Assembly (NCBI GenBank): GCA_913053815.1
Contig: CAJXGK010000130.1
Coordinates: 1-6,016 of the forward strand
DNA length: 6,016 bases
Direction: 5' to 3'
Source: an uncultured Rhodanobacteraceae bacterium
GTDB taxonomy: Bacteria > Pseudomonadota > Gammaproteobacteria > Xanthomonadales > Rhodanobacteraceae
The translations under genes were made by a program, and so were the position numbers. The notes beneath the pieces were generated by a model. That model saw only the letters and a list, made by a program, of their open reading frames with translations. It was not told the origin of the DNA and did not search any database. Position 1 is the first letter of the stretch. Each line of letters starts with the position of its first letter. Positions 1 through 6,016 of this stretch are shown here, in pieces.

Positions 1-287
1 GGGTTCGCTCTGGGCTGCAGGCGATACGCCGCGCCGCTCTGCTGCGCTTCCGGCCCATCATGATGACCACTGCCGCAGCCTTGTTAGGAGCCCTGCCACT
101 GGCCTTGGGTAGTGGCATCGGTGCCGAGCTGCGGCGCCCACTGGGTATCAGCATCGTCGGCGGTCTGCTGCTCTCACAGCTGGTGACCCTATTCACTACG
201 CCGGTGATCTACCTCTATCTCGAACGCTTCTCGGCATGGCTGCATGCTCACGGCATCCACCGCAGAAGCATTACCGCGAGCCCATGA
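1..287 (+). CDS. mdtB: MdtB-like RND efflux permease, C-terminal 94 residues (5' end outside window)
   Basis: This is the tail of an inner-membrane RND transporter that exports drugs, bile salts or similar compounds using the proton gradient. Reading from base 3, the frame is open to the TGA at 285-287. The visible part contains the RND motif FRPIMMTT, followed by the loop [13 protein letters not shown] and a last hydrophobic segment ending in [11 protein letters not shown], which correspond to transmembrane helices 11 and 12. The same motifs recur near the end of the next gene ([21 protein letters not shown]), as expected for paralogous MdtB/MdtC or MuxB/MuxC subunits. Its stop overlaps the next start as ATGA, indicating a translationally coupled operon. 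In E. coli, MdtB and MdtC form a mixed trimer with adaptor MdtA and an outer-membrane channel. Assignment to the B subunit rests mostly on its position before an MdtC-like gene; the RND family call itself is very secure. Confidence 0.85.
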   Translation, partial: VRSGLQAIRRAALLRFRPIMMTTAAALLGALPLALGSGIGAELRRPLGISIVGGLLLSQLVTLFTTPVIYLYLERFSAWLHAHGIHRRSITASP

Positions 288-3200
288 ATATTTCCGCACC
301 CTTCATCAAGCGTCCTGTCGGCACCTCGCTGCTGGCCGCGGGCCTGCTGGTGACCGGCTTGCTCTGCTATGCCCTGCTGGGGGTGGCTTCGTTACCCAAT
401 CTCCAGTTTCCGGTGATTTTCGTACAAGCCGGTGTCCCAGGGGCCGACGCGCGCAACATGGCTAATACCGTGGCGGCACCGCTGGAGCGCCATCTTGGGC
501 AAATCAGCGGTATCGATCAAATGAGCTCATCGAGCTCGGAGAGCTCAAGCTTCGTCATCATGTTGTTCCATGTCGGGGTCAATGTGGATGACAAAGCCCG
601 CGATGTGCAAGCGGCGATCAATGCTGCAGCCCCCGATCTTCCCAGCAGCTTGCGTAGGCCACCGATTTACCACAAGGCCAACCCCAACAACGCGCCAGTA
701 CTGATTCTGGCCCTGACCAGCACCACCCGACCCCTGTCACAACTCTACAATTTTGCTGATTCAATCCTGTCACCGCGTATCGCTCAGCTACCCGGTGTAG
801 CCCAGGTCAATGTCGCCGGTGGGGCCAAACCCGCAATCCGCGTCAACCTTAATCTGCGCGCCATGGCCGCCATGGGACTCACCGCCAATCAGGTACGCAA
901 CGCGCTGGTGGCCAGCAATGTGATCGAGCCACTGGGCTATCTCTCCGACGGCCATACACAAATGGCCATCAGCGCCAATTCCACGCTTAGTAGCCCCGCC
1001 CAGTTTGCCAATACTGTAGTCGCGGTGCGCAACGGCGTACCGGTGCGGCTGCGGGAAATCGCCCATGTCTTCCGTGGCCAGCAGGATCAGTACCAGGCGG
1101 CCTGGTACAACGGCAAACGCTCCATCTTACTGATGATTCGCAAGCAGGCCGACGCTAACGTCATCACCATCGTTGACCACATTCACGCTCTGCTTCCAGA
1201 ACTGCGCACCACCCTGCCGGCTGGGGTCAAGCTGACCCCGTTTTTCGACCGTACCCCCACCATCCGCGCCTCGGTCAACGAGGTGCAGATCACCTTGCTG
1301 ATCAGCCTCGGCCTGGTGATGATGACGATGCTGCTGTTTCTGCGCCGCTGGTCACCGACGATCATCGCCGCTCTGGCTGCACCCCTTGCGGTCAGTGGGG
1401 CCTTCATCGTGATGTACGTGCTGGGCTATACCCTGGACAACTTCTCACTGATGGCGCTGGTGGTCGCCATCGGCTTCGTTGTTGACGATGCCATCGTGGT
1501 TATCGAAAACATCCACCGCCACCTGGAACGGGGTATGGAGCCGCTCCAGGCGGCGTTGACCGGCACTCGCGAAGTGGGGTTCACCGTGGTCTCGATTACC
1601 GTCTCACTAGTCGCGGTATTCGCTCCGCTACTGTTCATGAGTGGTTTCTTCGGCATGCTGTTCCGCGAATTCTCAGTGACACTGGTGGCAGCGATCGTGG
1701 TTTCCGCACTGGTATCACTGACCCTGACCCCATCGCTGTGCGGACAGTTTCTGCGCCCCCAACGCGATGTAGCTGAACCCTCGCGCCTAAGCCGCAAGAT
1801 TGCAGCTTTTCATGTCGGCCTACTGGCGAGCTACGCCAAGGCCCTGGACTGGGCGCTCAAGCATCCGCGCTGGATGGCCGCCCAAGTTCCGCTGCTGCTG
1901 CTGTTGACCATCGCCCTGATGATGATGATCCCCAAGGGATTTTTCCCGCAACAAGATACCGGTGCGCTCCGCGGTTTCACCGAAGCCAGTGCGGCAACAT
2001 CCCCCCAAACCATGATGAAGCTGCAGCAGCGGGTGGCGAACCGGATCCAGAAAGATCCCGCGGTAGACAGCGTCGGCTCGCGGTTGGGTAGCTGGCGCAG
2101 CAGCAGCGGCAACACCGGCAGCCTGCTGATCAACCTGAAACCCCTCGGTCATGGTCGTAGCGCAAGTACTCATGAGGTTCTAAACCGGCTGCGCCGAGAA
2201 ACCTCACGGATACCCGGTATCGCCATCTATCTGCGCACGGTGCAAACCATGGGCGGCGGCGGTAACAATCGAAAAACTCGATATAGCTACGACCTCAAGG
2301 GCAACAGCTACAGCCAGCTGGAAGCATGGATTCCCAAACTCGCTGCAGCCATGCGCCATTCACCGATCTTCCGTGATGTCAGCACCAGCCTTGCGGGTTC
2401 AGGCCTGCGCGAAATGCTGAATATCAACCGCAGCGCCGCCAGCCGACTCGGCATCAGCGTCGGGGCTATCGACAGCACCCTCTACAACGCCTTTGGACAA
2501 CGGCAGATTTCAACGATTTATTCCAATCTCAATCAGTATCAAGTGGTTCTCAACGCCATGCCAGCAATGGCCGCCACCCCGGATTCGATCAAACGCCTAT
2601 ACGTTCAGTCATCCTCGGGTCGCATGGTGCCGATTACCGCCGTGGCCCGTCTGCAACCTGGCCTCGCCCCCACTGAAGTCGAGCATGAAGGCCAGTTCCC
2701 GGTCGTCAAAGTCACCTTCAACCTGGTCTCCGGCGTACCCATGAGCGAGGGCTATGCCACCATCAACCGGTTGATGCGCAGCCTGCGCCTACCGGGCGAC
2801 ATCCATGGTGGTTTCGGAGGCAATTTTCGGCGCTTCATCGAACAACAGAACAACACTCCAATGCTGCTGCTGGGGGCACTTTTTGCTGTATACATCGTGC
2901 TGGGCATACTCTACGAAAACCTGATTCATCCGATCACCATTCTCTCCACCCTGCCCGCCGCCGGGGTCGGCGCCATGCTGGCGCTGTTGATCACCCACTC
3001 TGAACTGTCGGTGGTATCGATCATCGCCATTGTGCTGTTGATCGGCATTGTCAAAAAGAACGCCATCCTGATGGTCGATTTTGCCCTGGCCGCCGAACGG
3101 GAGCGGGGTATGACTTCCATCGAGGCGATCCGCGAAGCCTGTCTGGTTCGCTTCCGACCGATTCTGATGACCACCATCGTCGCTATGCTCTCTGCTTTGC

Positions 3201-3406
3201 CGCTGGCCATCGGCTTCGGTGCCGGCGCTGCCCTGCGCCGGCCGCTCGGTATCGCCCTGATTGGCGGACTGCTATTCTCGCAAGCCCTGACCCTGCTCTC
3301 GACTCCGGCGATCTACCTGCTGTTCGACCGTTGGGGCCAACGTCACCGCCAACGCCGGGTCCGGCGTCGGGCGCTACGTACAATCAAACACGCACCGACC
3401 TGGTAA
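284..3406 (+). CDS. mdtC: MdtC/MuxC-like RND multidrug efflux permease subunit, complete
   Basis: This is a complete 1040-residue proton-driven RND transporter of the inner membrane, close to the roughly 1025-1040 residues usual for MdtC/MuxC. The ATG at 284 is chosen because it overlaps the upstream TGA and gives the standard N terminus [17 protein letters not shown]; an in-frame ATG at 236 would add 16 atypical residues inside the previous gene. Topology follows the family: TM1 about residues 12-34, a large periplasmic porter loop to about 333, TM2-6 from 334, TM7 about 530-547, a second periplasmic loop to about 855, and TM8-12 from about 858 to 1014. Proton-relay residues are present: D401 and D402 in [11 protein letters not shown] (TM4) and K925 in [11 protein letters not shown] (TM10, equivalent to AcrB K940). 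A glycine-rich loop TMGGGGNN lies at about 655-662, and the C-terminal 25 residues are strongly basic. Start-site SD is weak (GAG at 278-280), consistent with coupling to the upstream gene. Distinction from MuxC or another MdtC-like name is by resemblance only. Confidence 0.9.
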   Translation: MNISAPFIKRPVGTSLLAAGLLVTGLLCYALLGVASLPNLQFPVIFVQAGVPGADARNMANTVAAPLERHLGQISGIDQMSSSSSESSSFVIMLFHVGVNVDDKARDVQAAINAAAPDLPSSLRRPPIYHKANPNNAPVLILALTSTTRPLSQLYNFADSILSPRIAQLPGVAQVNVAGGAKPAIRVNLNLRAMAAMGLTANQVRNALVASNVIEPLGYLSDGHTQMAISANSTLSSPAQFANTVVAVRNGVPVRLREIAHVFRGQQDQYQAAWYNGKRSILLMIRKQADANVITIVDHIHALLPELRTTLPAGVKLTPFFDRTPTIRASVNEVQITLLISLGLVMMTMLLFLRRWSPTIIAALAAPLAVSGAFIVMYVLGYTLDNFSLMALVVAIGFVVDDAIVVIENIHRHLERGMEPLQAALTGTREVGFTVVSITVSLVAVFAPLLFMSGFFGMLFREFSVTLVAAIVVSALVSLTLTPSLCGQFLRPQRDVAEPSRLSRKIAAFHVGLLASYAKALDWALKHPRWMAAQVPLLLLLTIALMMMIPKGFFPQQDTGALRGFTEASAATSPQTMMKLQQRVANRIQKDPAVDSVGSRLGSWRSSSGNTGSLLINLKPLGHGRSASTHEVLNRLRRETSRIPGIAIYLRTVQTMGGGGNNRKTRYSYDLKGNSYSQLEAWIPKLAAAMRHSPIFRDVSTSLAGSGLREMLNINRSAASRLGISVGAIDSTLYNAFGQRQISTIYSNLNQYQVVLNAMPAMAATPDSIKRLYVQSSSGRMVPITAVARLQPGLAPTEVEHEGQFPVVKVTFNLVSGVPMSEGYATINRLMRSLRLPGDIHGGFGGNFRRFIEQQNNTPMLLLGALFAVYIVLGILYENLIHPITILSTLPAAGVGAMLALLITHSELSVVSIIAIVLLIGIVKKNAILMVDFALAAERERGMTSIEAIREACLVRFRPILMTTIVAMLSALPLAIGFGAGAALRRPLGIALIGGLLFSQALTLLSTPAIYLLFDRWGQRHRQRRVRRRALRTIKHAPTW

Positions 3407-3411
3407 GCCGA

Positions 3412-3870
3412 CTACTGTCCGCTGAAGTATTTCATTTCGACCTTGCCCTCCTTTGCAGAGCTTGTGACATGACAGGGTGCGCGCTGAACCCCGTGTAGAA
3501 CCTTCGAGTCGAGCCAGGGCACCATGGTCGCGCAAAGCCCGGGAATGTCTACCGCTACGGACACATGAGATAGGCCCGGCAACAGAGCAAGCGTTGATCT
3601 GGGCGTGTGTTTCGCCAGCTTCTTGATCACTTCGGGAGTGGCGATCGGATCCTGCATCCCGCTGATATACAAGACCGGCGAAGCGATATGACTCTCCGAC
3701 TTTTCAGGGTCAGCGGCAGACCAATCGATTCCGGCAAGACGGCCAGCCTCCTTCTCTGCCGCCTGCCATTGCCAGGAAGATGTACCCGGCGCCACCCATC
3801 TACAATCTTTGCAAAACGTAATACGCCCCCGTTGACGCTGTTCCAAGGCGCTACAGCGATAACCCCCGCC
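3412..3870 (-). pseudogene. Alpha/beta hydrolase, C-terminal remnant (TAP-like type), 5' end lost
   Basis: The - strand frame is open from 3873 down to the TAG at 3412-3414. It encodes about 150 residues that match only the C-terminal part of an alpha/beta hydrolase. Visible elements are a strand and acid loop VLYISGMQDPIATPE, whose Asp (codon 3649-3651) fits the catalytic acid, and LLPGLSHVSVAVD, whose His (codon 3565-3567) fits the catalytic base. A Cys follows shortly after (IPGLCATMVPWLDS). This arrangement, with a Cys-containing stretch upstream (ITFCKDC), resembles the C-terminal domain of secreted tripeptidyl-aminopeptidase-like hydrolases. The nucleophile elbow (G-x-S-x-G), lid, oxyanion region and any signal peptide are absent, so the product cannot be a working hydrolase. 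The best in-frame initiator would be a TTG at 3846 with no obvious RBS. The frame meets a stop at 3874-3876, where transposase homology begins on the other strand. Family is fairly sure; substrate unknown. Confidence 0.7.
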
Positions 3871-4232
3871 TGATTAATCGCCGGACTGAGAAAGGGAAAT
3901 CACTGCATTTGATTGGCGACCACTACGCTACTCACAAGCACCCACAAGTGAAGGCATGGCTTAAGAAACACCCGCGGTTTCACATCTATTTTACGCCCCC
4001 CTCAGCGTCATGGCTGAACAGGGTTGAGCGCTTCTTTCACAGCATCACCGTGGATCGCTTGCGCCGGAGCGTGTTCCACAGTGTGGCCGAGCTGCAGAAG
4101 GCCATTGAAGGTTACGTCAACAGCTACAACAAAAAACCCAAGCCCTTTGTCTGGACGGCCCGATCCAGCGACATCCTACAGAAAGTTATCCGTGCCAGAC
4201 GCTCTCTGAACAAAACGGTTCAAACAGCTTGA
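3870..4232 (+). pseudogene. IS630-family transposase, C-terminal 120 residues only
   Basis: This is the end of the DDE catalytic domain of an IS630-family (Tc1/mariner superfamily) transposase. Homology starts at about the CTG at 3870 (LINRRTEKGKSLHLI) and runs to the TGA at 4230-4232. It contains the second catalytic Asp in LIGDHYATHKHP (codon 3918-3920) and the catalytic Glu in SASWLNRVERFF (codon 4026-4028), with 35 residues between them. The family-typical tail YNKKPKPFVWTARSSDIL follows. The N-terminal helix-turn-helix DNA-binding region and the first catalytic Asp are missing, and the frame upstream of 3870 reaches a TAA at 3819-3821 without family resemblance. GDHYATHK replaces the commoner VDNYATHK. 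The fragment cannot transpose itself. A TTG at 3909 could start a shorter peptide but has no convincing RBS. Confidence 0.88.
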
Positions 4233-4244
4233 AGCGCTACACTA
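3870..4244 (+). mobile_element. Remnant of an IS630-family insertion sequence, right-hand end
   Basis: The remnant consists of the 3' third of the transposase plus about 12 bp to a CTAG at 4242-4245. IS630-family elements insert at TA dinucleotides, and IS630 itself prefers CTAG, so the TA at 4243-4244 is a reasonable candidate for the duplicated target at the right end. The sequence just inside it, AGCGCTACA, would then be the outer part of the terminal repeat. No matching inverted copy (TGTAGCGCT) is visible at the left junction near 3870, so the left end has been deleted. The right boundary is an inference from the target rule and the short distance after the stop codon; the presence of IS630 sequence is secure. 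Confidence 0.65.
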
Positions 4245-4248
4245 GGAC

Positions 4249-4297
4249 CTGATCTACGTCAAGTGTTGGGTGCTACTTTCCAGCTACTGTCGGCTAA
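4249..4297 (+). promoter_or_regulatory. Candidate FNR/ANR/DNR-dependent promoter of narG
   Basis: The 14-mer CTGATCTACGTCAA at 4249-4262 matches the FNR-family consensus TTGAT-N4-ATCAA with one mismatch in each half. Its centre is at 4255.5. A class II FNR promoter (site centred at -41.5) would start transcription at about 4297 and place the -10 at 4285-4290, where TACTGT stands (4 of 6 to TATAAT). This gives a 5' leader of about 67 nt before the narG GTG. FNR-type activation is the known mode of control for narGHJI operons in many proteobacteria. I see no convincing NarL heptamer cluster in the remaining leader. The site is two mismatches from consensus, so it is suggestive rather than proven. 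Confidence 0.45.
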
Positions 4298-4352
4298 TGA
4301 TGTCCAAGAAACGATCTGCGCTACAACCGTAACGCACAAGTCATCCTCATTT

Positions 4353-4366
4353 GGGAGACTGATGTG
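4353..4366 (+). promoter_or_regulatory. narG ribosome binding site and GTG start
   Basis: GGGAG at 4353-4357 lies 6 nt before the GTG at 4364. This decides the start: the GTG gives MSYLFDRL, which aligns without gaps with the start of E. coli NarG (MSKFLDRF). The ATG two bases earlier (4362) is followed at once by TGA and cannot encode a protein. Confidence 0.85.
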
Positions 4367-6016
4367 AGTTATTTATTCGATCGCTTGACATTCTTCACCC
4401 GTTTCCGTGAGTCCTTCGCCAATGGTCACGGGGAGAAGATTGTAGAAGACCGGCAATGGGAACAGGCCTACCGCAACCGCTGGCGCCACGACAAGGTGAT
4501 ACGTTCCACGCATGGCGTGAACTGCACGGGTGGCTGCAGTTGGAACATCCATGTCAAGGAAGGATTGGTCGCCTTCGAAATGCAGGCGACCGACTACCCA
4601 CGTACCCGCCCCGATATGCCCAATCACGAGCCTCGCGGCTGTCAGCGGGGAGCAAGTTTTAGCTGGTATCTCTACAGCCCCCACCGGATCAAGTATCCCT
4701 TGATACGCGGCCGCCTCATCAAGCTTTATCGCGAAGAACGGGAGGGCGGCAAGGATCCTGTCGAAGCCTGGGCGGCGATCCAGGCCGATCCCGAGAAGCG
4801 TCGCCGTTATACCGCCGTGCGCGGCTTGGGTGGCTTTGTGCGGACCAATTGGCAAGAGGTCACCGAGATCATTGCTGCCGCCAATATTTACACGATTAAA
4901 ACCTATGGGCCTGATCGGGTGGTGGGCTTCAGCCCCATTCCAGCCATGTCGATGGTGAGCTTTGCCGCCGGCACACGATACCTGTCACTGATTGGTGCAA
5001 CGACTCTGAGCTTCTATGACTGGTATTGCGACTTGCCGCCATCTTCACCGCAAACGTGGGGCGAGCAAACCGACGTGCCGGAGTCGGCGGATTGGTGGAA
5101 CTCAAGCTACATCATTGTTGCCGGTACCAATATCCCCATGACGCGTACCCCTGATGCCCACTTCTATTCCGAGGCACGCTATAACGGAACCAAGGTGGTG
5201 GCTGTCTCTCCTGATTATTCGGAGTACGTAAAATTCGCTGATCTGTGGATGCCGGCACGGGTGGGTACGGATGCCGCGTTGTTCCTGGCTATGGGCCATG
5301 TGATCTTGAAGGAGTTCTTCCTGGATCGGCAGGAGCCCTACTTCATCGATTATGTGCGGCGCTTTACCGATTTGCCGATGCTGGTTACGTTGCGCCAGAT
5401 GGAGGGTGGAGCTTACGCGGAAGACCGTTTTTTGCGTACCTCCGATCTCCCGGGAGCCCTGGGGGAGAAGGAAAATCCCGAGTGGAAGACCGTAGCTTGG
5501 GATGAGATCTCCGGTGAGATGGCCAGCCCGGCAGGTTCGATCGGCTACCGCTGGCAAGAACGCCAAGGACACTGGAATCTGAAACCTGAAACTGGGGATG
5601 GCCGCGCAGTGCGCCTAGCGCTGTCGACCCCCGATGGCAAGCAGGAGGTAATTACGGTGGCCTTTCCTTTCTTCGCCAATGGCGAGGGGAAAACTATCGA
5701 GCGGCGGGTGGCAGCTTGCCGGGTTCATCTTGCTGATGGTAGTGATGCTTTGGTGGCCACCGCGTTCGATTTGCTGGTTGCCCACTATGGGGTGGAACAC
5801 GGCCTCGGTGATGACCAGGCCGCGCGTAGCTATGACGATGTGGACTGTGCCTATACACCGGCCTGGCAGGAGTCCATCACCAGCGTCAAACGCGCCGACG
5901 TCATCCGCACAGCGCGGGAATTTGCGAGCAATGCGGCCAAGACCCAGGGTCGCTCCATGATCATCGTGGGCGCAGGTACCAATCACTGGTATCACAATGA
6001 CATGAATTATCGATCC
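4364..6016 (+). CDS. narG: NarG, respiratory nitrate reductase alpha subunit, N-terminal 551 residues (runs off window)
   Basis: NarG reduces nitrate to nitrite at a bis-MGD molybdenum centre in the cytoplasm. It is anchored by NarH and NarI and receives electrons from quinol. The 551 residues seen are about 44 percent of the roughly 1247 in E. coli NarG, and there is no frameshift or stop. Key residues fall at the same numbers as in the E. coli precursor: H50, C54, C58 and C93 (HGVNCTGGCSW and EPRGCQRGASFSW) for the FS0 iron-sulfur cluster, and D223 in FYDWYCDLPP, the Asp ligand to molybdenum. Other family blocks are TDYPRTRPDMPNHEPRG, GFSPIPAMSMVS, GEQTDVPESADWWNSSYI, TRTPDAHF and GRSMIIVGAGTNHWYHNDMNYR. 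Sequence differs from the enteric type at several places (GCQRG for GCPRG, IVAGTNIPMTR for IAWGSNVPQTR). narH, narJ and narI would be expected downstream, outside the window. No narK or narXL lies immediately upstream; an IS remnant does. Confidence 0.97.
   Translation, partial: MSYLFDRLTFFTRFRESFANGHGEKIVEDRQWEQAYRNRWRHDKVIRSTHGVNCTGGCSWNIHVKEGLVAFEMQATDYPRTRPDMPNHEPRGCQRGASFSWYLYSPHRIKYPLIRGRLIKLYREEREGGKDPVEAWAAIQADPEKRRRYTAVRGLGGFVRTNWQEVTEIIAAANIYTIKTYGPDRVVGFSPIPAMSMVSFAAGTRYLSLIGATTLSFYDWYCDLPPSSPQTWGEQTDVPESADWWNSSYIIVAGTNIPMTRTPDAHFYSEARYNGTKVVAVSPDYSEYVKFADLWMPARVGTDAALFLAMGHVILKEFFLDRQEPYFIDYVRRFTDLPMLVTLRQMEGGAYAEDRFLRTSDLPGALGEKENPEWKTVAWDEISGEMASPAGSIGYRWQERQGHWNLKPETGDGRAVRLALSTPDGKQEVITVAFPFFANGEGKTIERRVAACRVHLADGSDALVATAFDLLVAHYGVEHGLGDDQAARSYDDVDCAYTPAWQESITSVKRADVIRTAREFASNAAKTQGRSMIIVGAGTNHWYHNDMNYRS

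Noticed and set aside
236..283. An in-frame ATG at 236 that would extend mdtC by 16 residues
   Set aside because: It lies inside the mdtB-like gene, has no family-like N terminus, and the ATG at 284 gives the standard RND start with a coupled ATGA overlap.
40..3340. DNA-level similarity between about 45-230 and 3150-3330 as a possible recombination repeat
   Set aside because: It reflects the paralogy of the MdtB and MdtC C-terminal helices; the identity is patchy and there is no long exact repeat.
788..3383. Several long open frames on the - strand opposite mdtC (for example 788-1066, 1426-1797, 1820-2173, 2926-3210)
   Set aside because: They are antisense shadows of a GC-rich gene; their translations are low-complexity and resemble no protein family I know.
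3607..3873. An 88-codon + strand frame opposite the hydrolase remnant
   Set aside because: The - strand carries the recognisable hydrolase motifs, and the + strand product has none; it also stops just where transposase homology begins in a different frame.
4245..4363. A small - strand frame in the narG leader as a possible continuation of the hydrolase gene
   Set aside because: It is about 35 codons, shows no hydrolase motif, and is not joined to a larger frame.
4373..5995. Open frames on the - strand and in other + frames across narG (for example 4373-4855, 5102-5572, 5615-5995)
   Set aside because: They are shadows of narG, whose frame is continuously supported by conserved residues.
1..6016. 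CRISPR arrays, tRNA or rRNA genes, integron or phage attachment sites
   Set aside because: No regularly spaced repeats, tRNA-like cloverleaf sequence, rRNA sequence or integrase gene was seen on reading either strand.

Overview
The window looks like an accessory stretch of a proteobacterial chromosome or island, most likely gammaproteobacterial or betaproteobacterial. This is inferred from the MdtABC/MuxABC-type RND pump, the membrane-bound NarG nitrate reductase and the moderately GC-rich coding sequence. No marker in the window fixes the genus.

Layout: (1) Positions 1-3406 hold the end of a multidrug efflux operon on the + strand. The last 94 residues of an MdtB-like RND subunit are followed, with an ATGA stop/start overlap, by a complete 1040-residue MdtC-like RND subunit. 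The periplasmic adaptor (mdtA-like) gene would lie upstream, outside the window. (2) Positions 3407-4244 are a scar with no intact gene. It contains the C-terminal part of an alpha/beta hydrolase on the - strand, converging on mdtC with 5 bp between the stop codons, and the C-terminal part of an IS630-family transposase on the + strand. Both have lost their 5' ends, and they abut within about 10 bp near 3865-3873. (3) Positions 4245-4363 are a short leader with a plausible FNR/ANR-type site, a matching -10 element and a good ribosome binding site. (4) Positions 4364-6016 hold the first 551 residues of NarG, the molybdenum catalytic subunit of respiratory nitrate reductase, running off the right edge.

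The two main systems are unrelated in function: drug or metabolite export through a heteromeric RND pump, and anaerobic nitrate respiration. They are separated by an insertion/deletion scar, which suggests they were brought together, or trimmed, by IS-mediated rearrangement. The IS remnant appears to end only a few bases before the candidate anaerobic regulator site of narG, so narG may depend on a very short upstream control region. I see no wholly new system here. The rearrangement junction, the narG promoter and the unusual NarG sequence type are the points worth checking.
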